Made by a program: the position numbers and the translations under genes. The notes beneath the pieces were generated by a model. That model had not been told where the DNA came from. It saw nothing but the letters and a program-made list of their open reading frames with translations, and did no database searches. Below, piece after piece: positions 1-7,268 of a stretch of DNA of 53,505 nucleotides (positions are counted from its first letter, which is position 1; every line of letters starts with the position of its first letter). Source of the stretch: Metabacillus fastidiosus NBRC 101226. Lineage in GTDB: Bacteria; Bacillota; Bacilli; Bacillales; Bacillaceae. The stretch covers positions 1 through 53,505 of the forward strand of contig NZ_BCVG01000019.1 of assembly GCF_001591625.1 (NCBI RefSeq), read 5' to 3'.

Positions 1-614
1 ATGGGGGTATTAAGTGGGGGGAGTTCAAAGCGAGTGATTTGGGTACTGAAATTACTTATTTTTCTGAACAGAACTTTGGGGAACAGGATAAAGAATGGCA
101 TTCCCGAATTAAAAATGAAGAATTTACCGAAGAAAAAATTGAAAAAATTATTAACCACTTACATGCAGAAAATAGTATTCTTTTAAATCCTCAGACACAG
201 TTAGGCAGCTCCCGTTATAAACGAAATTATTATTATCAGGAACGAAATGAAGAAGCGGACAAACAAAATTTATTAATTATTGAAACAATCGGCAAACAGC
301 ACGGTGTTGCGGTAAATATTAACCGGTGCAATCCTCTTGCCGGCGACCCGGAAGATAGTTTTGATGTAGATTTTATTCCCGTGGGAACAGGAAAAGATGA
401 AATTTTGCGATTTATGCTTCATAAATATAACTTAAAGCGAGAAGATGCTTTTGCATTTGGAGATAGTGGAAATGATCTTTGAATGCTACAAGCGGTGGAA
501 CATGGCTATCTTGTAGAAAATGCTACCGAAGAAGCGAAGAATGCTCATCCTAAAATTGCAGCAGGGCTGTATTCGAAAGGGATTATTAGTACGTTAAAAT
601 CTGTTATTAAATAA
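1..614 (+). pseudogene. HAD-superfamily phosphatase, 3' part, broken by in-frame TGA
   Basis: The reading frame is open from the window edge (first full codon at base 3), so the 5' end lies outside. It carries the late HAD motif region (GTGKDEILRFMLHKY, then AFGDSGNDL), where the lysine and the GDxxND aspartates bind the phosphate and Mg2+. Spacing and cap content suggest the sucrose-phosphate-phosphatase/Cof-like branch. A TGA at 480-482 directly after GDSGNDL interrupts it. The same frame continues without loss to TAA at 612-614 with a normal HAD tail (MLQAVEHGYLVENATEEAK). In relatives the stop position usually holds an ordinary residue such as R or I, so CGA to TGA is the simplest change. 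The product is probably inactive or made only by readthrough. A sequencing error is the alternative. Confidence 0.8.
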
Positions 615-639
615 GACGAATAGAAGAGGATGTTTAATG

Positions 640-674
640 AATGGAGACCCTACATTATGCTCAGAGTCTCCATT
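640..674. terminator. Inverted repeat between convergent genes
   Basis: Arms AATGGAGAC (640-648) and GTCTCCATT (666-674) can form a 9-bp stem with a 17-nt loop. It lies between the HAD pseudogene and the leftward 44-residue gene. Neither side has a clear T-run, so termination is only a guess. Confidence 0.3.
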
Positions 675-692
675 AGGCAAGGAAAACTTCTA

Positions 693-827
693 TTAAAGAC
701 GGTCATCTTCCCATGCTTTATTATAATTTAATGTATTTTCTTTTTCTTTTCCTGGCTGATTCCGATTTTTACCGTCTTTCTCCGCTTTTATTTCTTCATT
801 TACTGAAATCTGTTCGTTATTTTCCAT
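693..827 (-). CDS. Small hydrophilic protein, 44 aa
   Basis: A 44-codon frame starts at ATG 827-825, preceded by a good ribosome binding site (GGAGGTTACGAAG). The product is very rich in E, K, N and D, with no hydrophobic stretch and no cysteine. It starts MENNEQISVNEEIKAEKDGK and ends KAWEDDRL. Such short charged proteins are common in Bacillus and many are spore- or stress-linked, but no family is recognised here. The strong RBS and the intergenic position are the only support for expression. Confidence 0.55.
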   Translation of the reverse strand: MENNEQISVNEEIKAEKDGKNRNQPGKEKENTLNYNKAWEDDRL

Positions 828-890
828 CTTCGTAACCTCCATCATCCTTATTATTTTTACTCTTCCCATGTCTCATAATGAGTATGTACT

Positions 891-940
891 GTTATGAAAA
901 TCCAGTAAAATCAAGGATTTTGCGACAGGGTCTTTCAGCT
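891..940 (+). repeat. Dispersed repeat, copy 1
   Basis: These 50 bases match the reverse complement of 33820-33869 at 42 of 50 positions. Shared blocks include CAGTAAAATC, AGGATTT, GACAGGG and TTCAGCT. It lies in a non-coding stretch between the 44-residue gene and the VOC gene. The second copy is part of a longer hairpin-rich element, so this looks like a decayed copy of a small non-coding repeat. Confidence 0.6.
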
Positions 941-1073
941 GTGGATTTGAAATAAATTCACAAAGTTTTACCCTTTGGGATATTTTAAGTGAAGAAAAGA
1001 GGGTTAAATATCAACTTACTGTCATGTTTGATTAGTGCTAACAGTAGCTTTCCTATTTTTAGATAAGTTATTA

Positions 1074-1103
1074 TTTACATACATACTGTATGTATGTTAA
1101 GAT
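1074..1103 (+). promoter_or_regulatory. Promoter with TetR-type operator in the spacer
   Basis: A 21-bp dyad at 1077-1097 has perfect 10-bp arms (ACATACATAC and GTATGTATGT) around a single T. It overlaps a possible promoter: TTTACA (1074-1079), 18-bp spacer, TAAGAT (1098-1103). An operator in the spacer would block RNA polymerase. The nearest regulator is the TetR protein two genes on, so autoregulation is inferred. Confidence 0.7.
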
Positions 1104-1130
1104 TAACCAAACTAAAACTAGGAGATGATT

Positions 1131-1565
1131 GTGTTGGTTAATGGTTTTTATCCAGTTATTTTAACTGAAAAATTAGAAGAGAGTTCCAATTTTTATGATA
1201 TGCATTTTGGATTTAGGCCTGTTTTCAAATCAGATTGGTATGTGAGCTTAAAAATGAATGAAAATCCTTTTCCTTACGAATTAGCAATCATTGATAGAAG
1301 TCATAAAACGATTCCTTCAAATTATCGTAAAGTGGTACAGGGATTAATTCTTAATTTTGAGGTTGATAATGTCGATGACGAGTATGAAAGATTAATTCTT
1401 AGTGGAAATTTGCCTATCGTTCAGGATATTAAAGATGAAGAATTCGGTCAAAGACATTTCATCACAAGTGACCCGAATGGCATTTTAATCGATGTAATTC
1501 AAATCATACCACCTGATGAGACTTATCGTTCTCAATTTAATGAGAAAATATGGTCTGAAAAATAA
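1131..1565 (+). CDS. VOC/glyoxalase-like protein
   Basis: A 144-residue protein of the vicinal-oxygen-chelate fold: a betaalphabetabetabeta module with one opening strand ([27 protein letters not shown]) and a second half ending [16 protein letters not shown], typical of glyoxalase/bleomycin-resistance members. The GTG at 1131 is chosen because AGGAG at 1120-1124 sits 6 bases upstream; the earlier ATG at 1125 overlaps that site. It lies directly behind the palindromic operator and 57 bp before a TetR gene, so both are probably one repressor-controlled unit against a small toxic compound. Substrate and metal ligands cannot be assigned from sequence. Confidence 0.75.
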   Translation: MLVNGFYPVILTEKLEESSNFYDMHFGFRPVFKSDWYVSLKMNENPFPYELAIIDRSHKTIPSNYRKVVQGLILNFEVDNVDDEYERLILSGNLPIVQDIKDEEFGQRHFITSDPNGILIDVIQIIPPDETYRSQFNEKIWSEK

Positions 1566-1622
1566 TTTCTGATTCCAACACAGTAGGTATTAACAATTCA
1601 CAATTTAGGTAGGCATAATATT

Positions 1623-2207
1623 ATGAGAAAAAATAAAATGGAAACCGATGCAACTGTTCAAAAGTTACTTTCAACTGCAAGAAAACATTTTGCAGAAAAA
1701 GGATATGCTAACACAGCTTTAGAAGATATCGTTACAGAGGCAACTTTGACCAGAGGTGCTCTCTATCATCATTTTAAAAATAAAAAAGGATTATTTTTAC
1801 ACACTTTTGAACTCGTACAAAAGGAAGTGGGAGAACGGGTTGAAAAAGAGGCTGTAAAAAGTGAAGATCCTTGGCAGCAATTACTACTTGGCTGTCAGGC
1901 CTTTCTATCAGCTGCAGTTGAAGAACAGAATCTGAAAATCCTTTTAATTGATGGTCCTGCAGTCTTAGGCTGGAAGGTCTTTAGATTAATGGATGAACAA
2001 AACTCAATGAGATATTTACGTGAACAATTACAAGATATGAAAAATCAAGGATATTTAAAACCATTATCTGTGGATGCTATGACCCACTGTCTGTCGGGAG
2101 CAATGAATGAAGCAGCCCTTTGGATAGCAGATAATCCAGATAATGAAAACTCCTTAGAAGACACCATAGCTACGATCACGAAACTATTGGAAGGGCTAAA
2201 AAATTAA
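1623..2207 (+). CDS. TetR-family transcriptional regulator
   Basis: A 194-residue protein with a typical TetR N-terminal helix-turn-helix at about residues 10-56 (ARKHFAEKGYANTALEDIV, then TRGALYHHFKNKKGLF). The rest is a helical ligand/dimer domain without close resemblance to a named regulator. It follows the VOC gene in the same direction. The ribosome site is weak (TAGGTAGG about 8-14 bases upstream), and an in-frame ATG at 1641 is a possible alternative start. It likely binds the ACATACATAC dyad at 1077-1097 and is released by the compound handled by the VOC protein; this is inference from gene order. Confidence 0.85.
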   Translation: MRKNKMETDATVQKLLSTARKHFAEKGYANTALEDIVTEATLTRGALYHHFKNKKGLFLHTFELVQKEVGERVEKEAVKSEDPWQQLLLGCQAFLSAAVEEQNLKILLIDGPAVLGWKVFRLMDEQNSMRYLREQLQDMKNQGYLKPLSVDAMTHCLSGAMNEAALWIADNPDNENSLEDTIATITKLLEGLKN

Positions 2208-2385
2208 GATTAAAAGTAAAAATCTAGTTCGTTTTTGTTTAATTAAACAATGATGTTTTATTACGTAGGCTGTTAACAATATGTAATATAAGCTTACTTT
2301 ATTCAAGAAAAAAGAGCGATTGTTGAAGATTAAAGATAGCAAATGATCAAAGTTTTTAAAGAAGAATAAACCGATAAAATACTAT

Positions 2386-2433
2386 AAGAGCATGTTTTGA
2401 TCAATCTTTTTTTCAAAACATGCTCTTTTTATT
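2386..2433 (+). terminator. Rho-independent terminator
   Basis: A 15-bp perfect stem (AAGAGCATGTTTTGA at 2386-2400 with TCAAAACATGCTCTT at 2413-2427) is followed by T-rich sequence. It lies 179 bp after the TetR gene. The remainder of 2208-2543 holds no convincing gene. Confidence 0.85.
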
Positions 2434-2543
2434 TGCTTTTATATTAAGGTTATTAGCGTCAATTTGATCAAATTTTATTCTAAAGCAACATCAGCTTTTA
2501 AAACTTATTAGGAACTTATCGGGCAGTTCTAGTGCTAAGCAAG

Positions 2544-3878
2544 TCACTTTTCTTTTTGAATATCAAATTCTTCTAACAGCAATCGTTCTGCCTGAGGAAA
2601 TGAGAGACCCAGTTTCCAAGCACCGATGCCGCCTAATTGATATTGTTTTACAAGCCGGTATGTTGCTAAAATGGACCTTGCGTCTTCAAACCAGACTACA
2701 TGCTGTAAGCCGTTAGAATCCGTATAACGGAATGATGGCTGTGCTGTATTTTTATCATAATGGATAACTGATCCGTATTTTCTTGAAATTTCTACCGCCT
2801 GTTCCTGCGAATAGGAAATGCCTTTCTGATTTGGTTTATTAATGACCCAGTCATAAGCATACATTGGTATACCAAGCATAACTTTTGAAGGCGGTATAGC
2901 TTTCACTGCATACTCTACTACTGTTTTCACTTCTTGTATTGGTGCAATCGGTCCAGCCGGTCCGCCAAACCAATGCCAGTCGTAAGTCATCAAAAATAAG
3001 AAATCTGCATGTTGTCCAAGTGTTTTATAATCATATCCGGCATAATAAGAAGGGATTTTATCTCCTTGCATTGGCGGAACAGCGACCGCTATTTCCATTC
3101 CGACCGGATGAAGTCTTTGTCCAAGCTCTTTAATAAATGTATTATAATGCGTACGATCTTCCGGTTTTAAACGTTCAAAGTCAATAATGACACCTTTTAA
3201 ATCATTTTCATGAAGAAGTTGAAAAATATTCTGAATTAATTTCTTCCTTTTCTCCGGTACGCTGATTAAAGTATGGACGAGATCATAGTCAAAGCCTTTG
3301 GAAGTGAGATTGGCAATAGTTACATATGGAGTAATATGATTAACCCAGGCGGTCGAAATTGCTTTCTTATTAGGAAAACCGCTTAAATTCCCGTTAATAT
3401 CAGGATGCAGCTCGAAAAAACCGACACCTGTTAATAAGTCCTTATAATTTTCCAGCAGCCATTTGTCTGATGAAGGACTTTTATGCTCGAGAAAAGTACC
3501 TGCAAATACATGCTTTTTAGGGGATTTAGGGATAGTAAGCTTCTGGTTTGGCTTGATAATGGTGCTTTTTAATTTATTAACAGAGCTGAGTTGTGCAGTC
3601 GTAATAGAATGACGGTTTGATATATCTGACAAGTTGTCACTAGGCTGTACGATATAAGTTTGGCCTGGAATAAGCAAAGACTCACCAGGTATGATAGTGT
3701 TGATATTTCCTATGCCGTTCATTTTTCTAATTTGATCGACTGAATATCCATATTGCTTCGAAATTTGCCACAGGCTTTGTCCGTTTTGAACAACATGGAT
3801 AACACTTGCATTGCTTTTGATAGGTAAAAAAATAAAAAATAATAGCAGACAAAAAAATATTATTCTTTTCACAGGCAT
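2544..3878 (-). CDS. Secreted LysM-GH18 glycosidase, spore cortex-lytic type
   Basis: A 444-residue protein. It has a signal peptide (residues 1-24, basic start then LLLFFIFLP), two LysM domains (about 26-72 and 73-118, the first beginning IHVVQNGQSLWQISKQYG) and a GH18 catalytic barrel (about 125-440). The active-site strand reads GVIIDFE, with D233 and E235 as the catalytic pair. LysM plus GH18 is the architecture of Bacillus SleL/YaaH and YdhD N-acetylglucosaminidases acting on spore cortex or wall glycan. The signal peptide fits YdhD-like proteins better than SleL, which has none. The start is set by CTGGAGG 8 bases upstream. It is transcribed alone and leftward. Confidence 0.9.
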   Translation of the reverse strand: MPVKRIIFFCLLLFFIFLPIKSNASVIHVVQNGQSLWQISKQYGYSVDQIRKMNGIGNINTIIPGESLLIPGQTYIVQPSDNLSDISNRHSITTAQLSSVNKLKSTIIKPNQKLTIPKSPKKHVFAGTFLEHKSPSSDKWLLENYKDLLTGVGFFELHPDINGNLSGFPNKKAISTAWVNHITPYVTIANLTSKGFDYDLVHTLISVPEKRKKLIQNIFQLLHENDLKGVIIDFERLKPEDRTHYNTFIKELGQRLHPVGMEIAVAVPPMQGDKIPSYYAGYDYKTLGQHADFLFLMTYDWHWFGGPAGPIAPIQEVKTVVEYAVKAIPPSKVMLGIPMYAYDWVINKPNQKGISYSQEQAVEISRKYGSVIHYDKNTAQPSFRYTDSNGLQHVVWFEDARSILATYRLVKQYQLGGIGAWKLGLSFPQAERLLLEEFDIQKEK

Positions 3879-4210
3879 TATTTTTTCCTCCAGTATTTTT
3901 TTGAATATTTTCTACAGAAGGCAATGATTTTATGCATTTTAAAAATAACTGAAATGATAAAGTATCAGAGATTTTAATATTTATAATAATACTCGATTAA
4001 TTAAAGATGTTGTTAGACCAGTAATATGGAGCTTAACAGCTTCTTTTTCTATTTTTAAGGAAAAGAAAACGGTCTGAAAACCCTGAGTAATATATGGGAA
4101 TTAAACGGAAATACCTATTTATCATCATGGTTATTATATGGTAATATTTTCATGTGAAGAGCTTTGTTGGAGAAAAAGATCATATAACTGGAGATAGGAG
4201 AACAATAAGG
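3879..4210. other. Non-coding stretch
   Basis: AT-rich spacer between the leftward GH18 gene and a rightward membrane protein gene. It must hold two divergent promoters. No strong hairpin, repeat or ORF with a ribosome site was found. A CATAAAAT box on the minus strand, about 50 bases upstream of the GH18 start, could be the -10 of a sporulation sigma factor, but no -35 could be assigned. Confidence 0.4.
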
Positions 4211-4447
4211 ATGGAATGGTACTGGTATTTACTTATAACATGGGTCGTATGTTTTGGACTCACTTTAGCTTATATAATTAATTCGGAAAAAAAGAAGGAT
4301 GAAGATAAAAATTCGAAGGTAATGATCGTTATCATTTCTTTTGTACTCTCATTCTTCGTGCCTCTTTGGTTTATATATTTTGTAGGCACGGTTGTGAAAA
4401 GCATTTATGCAGCTTTGGATGAACAGAAATACGCCGGGTTTAAATGA
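4211..4447 (+). CDS. Small membrane protein, 78 aa
   Basis: A 78-residue protein with two predicted membrane helices (residues about 5-22, WYLLITWVVCFGLTLAYI, and 38-60, VMIVIISFVLSFFVPLWFIYF) joined by a short lysine/aspartate-rich loop. The ATG at 4211 follows GATAGGAG and an adjacent AAGG. The upstream in-frame GTG at 4154 lacks a good site. A strong terminator follows. No family is recognised. Confidence 0.6.
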   Translation: MEWYWYLLITWVVCFGLTLAYIINSEKKKDEDKNSKVMIVIISFVLSFFVPLWFIYFVGTVVKSIYAALDEQKYAGFK

Positions 4448-4458
4448 AATACATACAT

Positions 4459-4503
4459 AAAGCCTCCATTCTTTGTACTAAAGGAATGGAGGCTTTTCTT
4501 TCC
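4459..4503 (+). terminator. Rho-independent terminator
   Basis: A 13-bp stem (AAAGCCTCCATTC at 4459-4471, GAATGGAGGCTTT at 4484-4496) is followed by TTCTTTCC. It is 11 bp after the stop of the 78-residue membrane protein gene. Confidence 0.85.
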
Positions 4504-4570
4504 TATATTTTTAAAAAATAAAGATTAAAATAACAACTTGTTCATATATTGGAAGTAGGGGGTGAAGGGA

Positions 4571-4726
4571 ATGGAATTTTTGGGTAGTATTATTACTTTT
4601 ATTTGCATTCTTGTGATTGGTTTTTACGTGGTAAAGGAAGGCAGGAAGGAAGGCGGAGTTCCTTTTGCGAAGAAGAAACAGACAGACTATGAGAATTCTC
4701 ATCGTAATGAACGAGCAGGGAGCTAG
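4571..4726 (+). CDS. Small single-pass membrane protein, 51 aa
   Basis: A 51-codon frame preceded by a G-rich ribosome site (TAGGGGGTGAAGGGA) ending right at ATG 4571. It has one N-terminal membrane helix (FLGSIITFICILVIGFYVV) and a strongly charged tail (KEGRKEGG, then KKKQTDYENSHRNER). A hairpin with a T-run follows at 4769-4809. The combination of RBS, helix and terminator makes it a likely gene. Function is unknown; such peptides often regulate membrane complexes. Confidence 0.55.
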   Translation: MEFLGSIITFICILVIGFYVVKEGRKEGGVPFAKKKQTDYENSHRNERAGS

Positions 4727-4768
4727 GTTTAAGAAGGACAAGATAGATCATGGGTTAATTAGTGAAGC

Positions 4769-4809
4769 AAGGCTCGAATTCTTTTATGTGAAGAATTTGG
4801 GCTTTTTTT
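4769..4809 (+). terminator. Rho-independent terminator (imperfect stem)
   Basis: The stem AAGGCTCGAATTCTT pairs imperfectly with AAGAATTTGGGCTT and ends in seven Ts. It closes the unit of the 51-residue membrane protein. Confidence 0.65.
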
Positions 4810-4988
4810 ATTTGCATATCAGATTTGAAGCTGGTTTTTGTTCAATAATACTATTCACAGAAAGAAACTTAACCGGTCTATAAAAACAGATAAATAATGG
4901 AAGAAAAGAGATATAATATTTTTGAGACAGATAAATATTGCTTTTCTTGAAAATAAGGGGAGTAGGCATTTCTGGAAGGGGAATTAGA

Positions 4989-6587
4989 ATGGAGTGGAGA
5001 TTGTTTAAAAAGAATCATAAAAATTATCCAGGTGATCAATATTCCAAAGAGTATATTGACGAGACATTAGCCTTGCTGGCAAAAGAGAATGATTTAACGA
5101 ATATACCGCTGGCATTTTCATTTTTATTGACTAATTCAAAAGAATTACAGATAAGAACTGCAAAGGTTCTCCAAGCAAGTATTTCAAAATTATCGAGTAT
5201 CCAATTACTAAGACTTGATAAGCTGTTTAGGGAAAGAACTTCATTAGAATGGACTTATGATTGGGGGAAGGAGTCCCCTTATAATTTATTGTTACCAACA
5301 TTTACAGAAGAGGAAAAATTAACAATATTAGGTTTATGTACTTTTCATCCAAATGGATATTTTCGTGAGAAAGCATTAGATTTATTAGCAGTTTATTCGT
5401 CAGGAGGAGAATTACCTTTCTTAATTATTAGATGCAATGACTGGGTTACTGAGGTTAGAGAAAAGGCAGGAAGATATGTTGAAAATCGAATAGTTTCAAC
5501 ATATGTTACCTGTTTTGTTGATCATTTACCTCTTATATTTAAACTGAACAACAGTGAAAGAGATAATGACAGCATCTTCTTTGAAAAGGTAGTTAAATTA
5601 TTATCACAAAAGGAATCGTTATCTGCTTTGGAGGAAGGAATAAAGTCTGAAATAACACAGATTCGATTTTTTTGCTATAAGATTATCATTTACTCAAAGA
5701 TGTTCACCAAAAAAATGCTCGTAAACTATCTAAGGCTGGAAAAACATCCACATTCACGATTATTGCTTTTTAATGAAATAGTAGCTGATATAAGTAAAGA
5801 AGAGTTTAATGAATATTATTCGATATTAAAAAAAGACAAATTTCCAATGATAAGGGTAAAAGTTTTACAACAGCTATACGCCTTCAATCCCTCCTATAGC
5901 AAAAGTGATATTGAACATGCACTTTTTGACAAGAGCAGGGTTATAAGATCTGTGGCGAGGTTCTTACTTACTAAACAAAATATTACTGACTTCTCATCTT
6001 ATTATGTACATAAGATCACTCAAAGCCCTAACGAGAACCTTCGCGGCACCTTATTAGGATTAGGGGAAGCAGGAAATGAAAGTCATGTGAAATTGATTAT
6101 TCCTTTTTTAAAACATCGGAATGCAGGTATTGTTAAAGCAGCAGTTCATGCCATTGCAATGTTGGACGCCGAACATTATAACAATCTCTTCTTGGAAATG
6201 CTTGACCATGAACATAAAGGCGTATCAAAAGAGGCTAGAAAATCTTTATTAAAATCTTATTACAAAGACAAAAAAGACACTATATACCACTTATATAGGA
6301 ATTCAAATAATGTACATACAAGATATAATGCAGCTGTTTTATTATGTTCACTTCCAAAATGGGATGCGATTCAATATATTATTGAAATGTATGCCGATAA
6401 AAGAGAAAGTGATATGTATTTATTAGGGAAGTCGCGATTTTCCAGATGGATAGTTAATTTTAATAAAAGTTTTGAAACACCAACTAAATCACAAATTGAT
6501 TCCATTAAGCAGGTTTTAAATAAATTTGGCAGCCAGTTAGAGAAAAGTGAAAGAAAAGAGCTTGAATTCTGTATGAAGGGTTTTTGA
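4989..6587 (+). CDS. HEAT-repeat protein
   Basis: A 532-residue alpha-helical protein. Most of its length consists of helix pairs with HEAT-like spacing, such as LIIPFLKHRNAGIVKAAVHA, followed by further pairs of the type AEHYNNLFLEMLDHEHKGVSKEARK. There is no signal peptide or membrane segment. The ATG at 4989 is chosen because GGAAGGGG lies 8 bases upstream; the longer frame from 4938 lacks a site. HEAT repeats bind proteins or nucleic acids, and standalone members are common in Bacillaceae accessory regions, some beside defence genes. No partner is visible here. A weak terminator-like hairpin follows at 6756-6797. Confidence 0.75.
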   Translation: MEWRLFKKNHKNYPGDQYSKEYIDETLALLAKENDLTNIPLAFSFLLTNSKELQIRTAKVLQASISKLSSIQLLRLDKLFRERTSLEWTYDWGKESPYNLLLPTFTEEEKLTILGLCTFHPNGYFREKALDLLAVYSSGGELPFLIIRCNDWVTEVREKAGRYVENRIVSTYVTCFVDHLPLIFKLNNSERDNDSIFFEKVVKLLSQKESLSALEEGIKSEITQIRFFCYKIIIYSKMFTKKMLVNYLRLEKHPHSRLLLFNEIVADISKEEFNEYYSILKKDKFPMIRVKVLQQLYAFNPSYSKSDIEHALFDKSRVIRSVARFLLTKQNITDFSSYYVHKITQSPNENLRGTLLGLGEAGNESHVKLIIPFLKHRNAGIVKAAVHAIAMLDAEHYNNLFLEMLDHEHKGVSKEARKSLLKSYYKDKKDTIYHLYRNSNNVHTRYNAAVLLCSLPKWDAIQYIIEMYADKRESDMYLLGKSRFSRWIVNFNKSFETPTKSQIDSIKQVLNKFGSQLEKSERKELEFCMKGF

Positions 6588-6755
6588 GCTAATTGATTAT
6601 TGGTATCGGAATTGCATCGATATATGAGCAGTGAAATTAAATTTAGCAGCATAAAGTTTTTAAGTAATCGAGATTGAGAGAATGAATTAGTGTTATTTAA
6701 TTAGGGATTTTAGGAAGGGGCGGGGTTCCAAATTCCCTCAGGTTATTGATGAAAG

Positions 6756-6797
6756 AAGGTTCAAATTCTGTTACATCAAGAGTTTGGACTTTTATTT
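6756..6797 (+). terminator. Possible terminator after the HEAT gene
   Basis: GGTTCAAATTCT (from 6759) can pair imperfectly with AGAGTTTGGAC, followed by TTTTATTT. The stem is similar in design to the one at 4769-4809 but has mismatches. The rest of 6588-6856 shows no gene. Confidence 0.4.
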
Positions 6798-6856
6798 AGC
6801 TTTTATATAAATCATAGTTTACAAATAGGAATTATACGTGTTATAAACTATATAAT

Positions 6857-7144
6857 GAGTTAATACGTGGAAATTATGTAATTGATGGAAAAGACATTAC
6901 TTTAGGGATACGCCCGGAACATATACAGGATAGTAAAGATTCTTTTATTGATGTAAAAGTAGATACAATTGAACTTTTAGGCTCAGAATCTATCGTATAT
7001 GCATATATTAAAAATCATATCATTTTTTTCCGTACAGATGTTAATCACACATATGTAACTGATCAGGTGATTCATCTTCACTTTGATGTAAATAAAATTC
7101 ACTTTTTTGACAGCGAGACAGGAATACGCATTAGGGGGAAATAG
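6857..7144 (+). pseudogene. C-terminal remnant of MalK/UgpC-type ABC ATPase
   Basis: The open frame ends at TAG 7142-7144 and encodes the TOBE domain of a sugar-type ABC ATPase. The landmark is ITLGIRPEHI near residue 17, followed by VKVDTIELLGSESIVYAYI and HLHFDVNKIHFFDSETG, all in the order found in MalK, UgpC and MsmX. The nucleotide-binding domain (Walker A, LSGGQ, Walker B) is absent, and a stop at 6815-6817 closes the frame upstream. It is a deletion remnant lying directly before the lyase-like gene, which suggests a transporter once formed one unit with it. Confidence 0.75.
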
Positions 7145-7155
7145 CTGAATCAGCA

Positions 7156-7174
7156 ATTTAATATCGTATTAAAT
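7156..7174. promoter_or_regulatory. Palindrome upstream of the lyase-like gene
   Basis: Arms ATTTAATA and TATTAAAT flank TCG, a perfect 8-bp dyad. It lies 12 bases after the ATPase remnant and about 95 bases before the lyase start. It could be an operator, but AT-rich palindromes are common by chance. Confidence 0.35.
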
Positions 7175-7202
7175 CAGATTTACCAAGACGGATTTGAATT
7201 GG

Positions 7203-7230
7203 TTGTATTTAATTGAGCCGCTGATACAAT
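7203..7230 (+). promoter_or_regulatory. Candidate promoter of the lyase-like gene
   Basis: TTGTAT (7203-7208), 16-bp spacer and TACAAT (7225-7230), 39 bases before the chosen start. The -10 box is good and the -35 moderate. Confidence 0.4.
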
Positions 7231-7268
7231 GCTTTTTTTTATTGTGCTTCTCTGAAGGAAGGTGTCCT

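Noticed and set aside
4665-4883. 72-codon plus-strand ORF
   Set aside because: Overlaps the better supported 51-residue frame and runs through a terminator hairpin.
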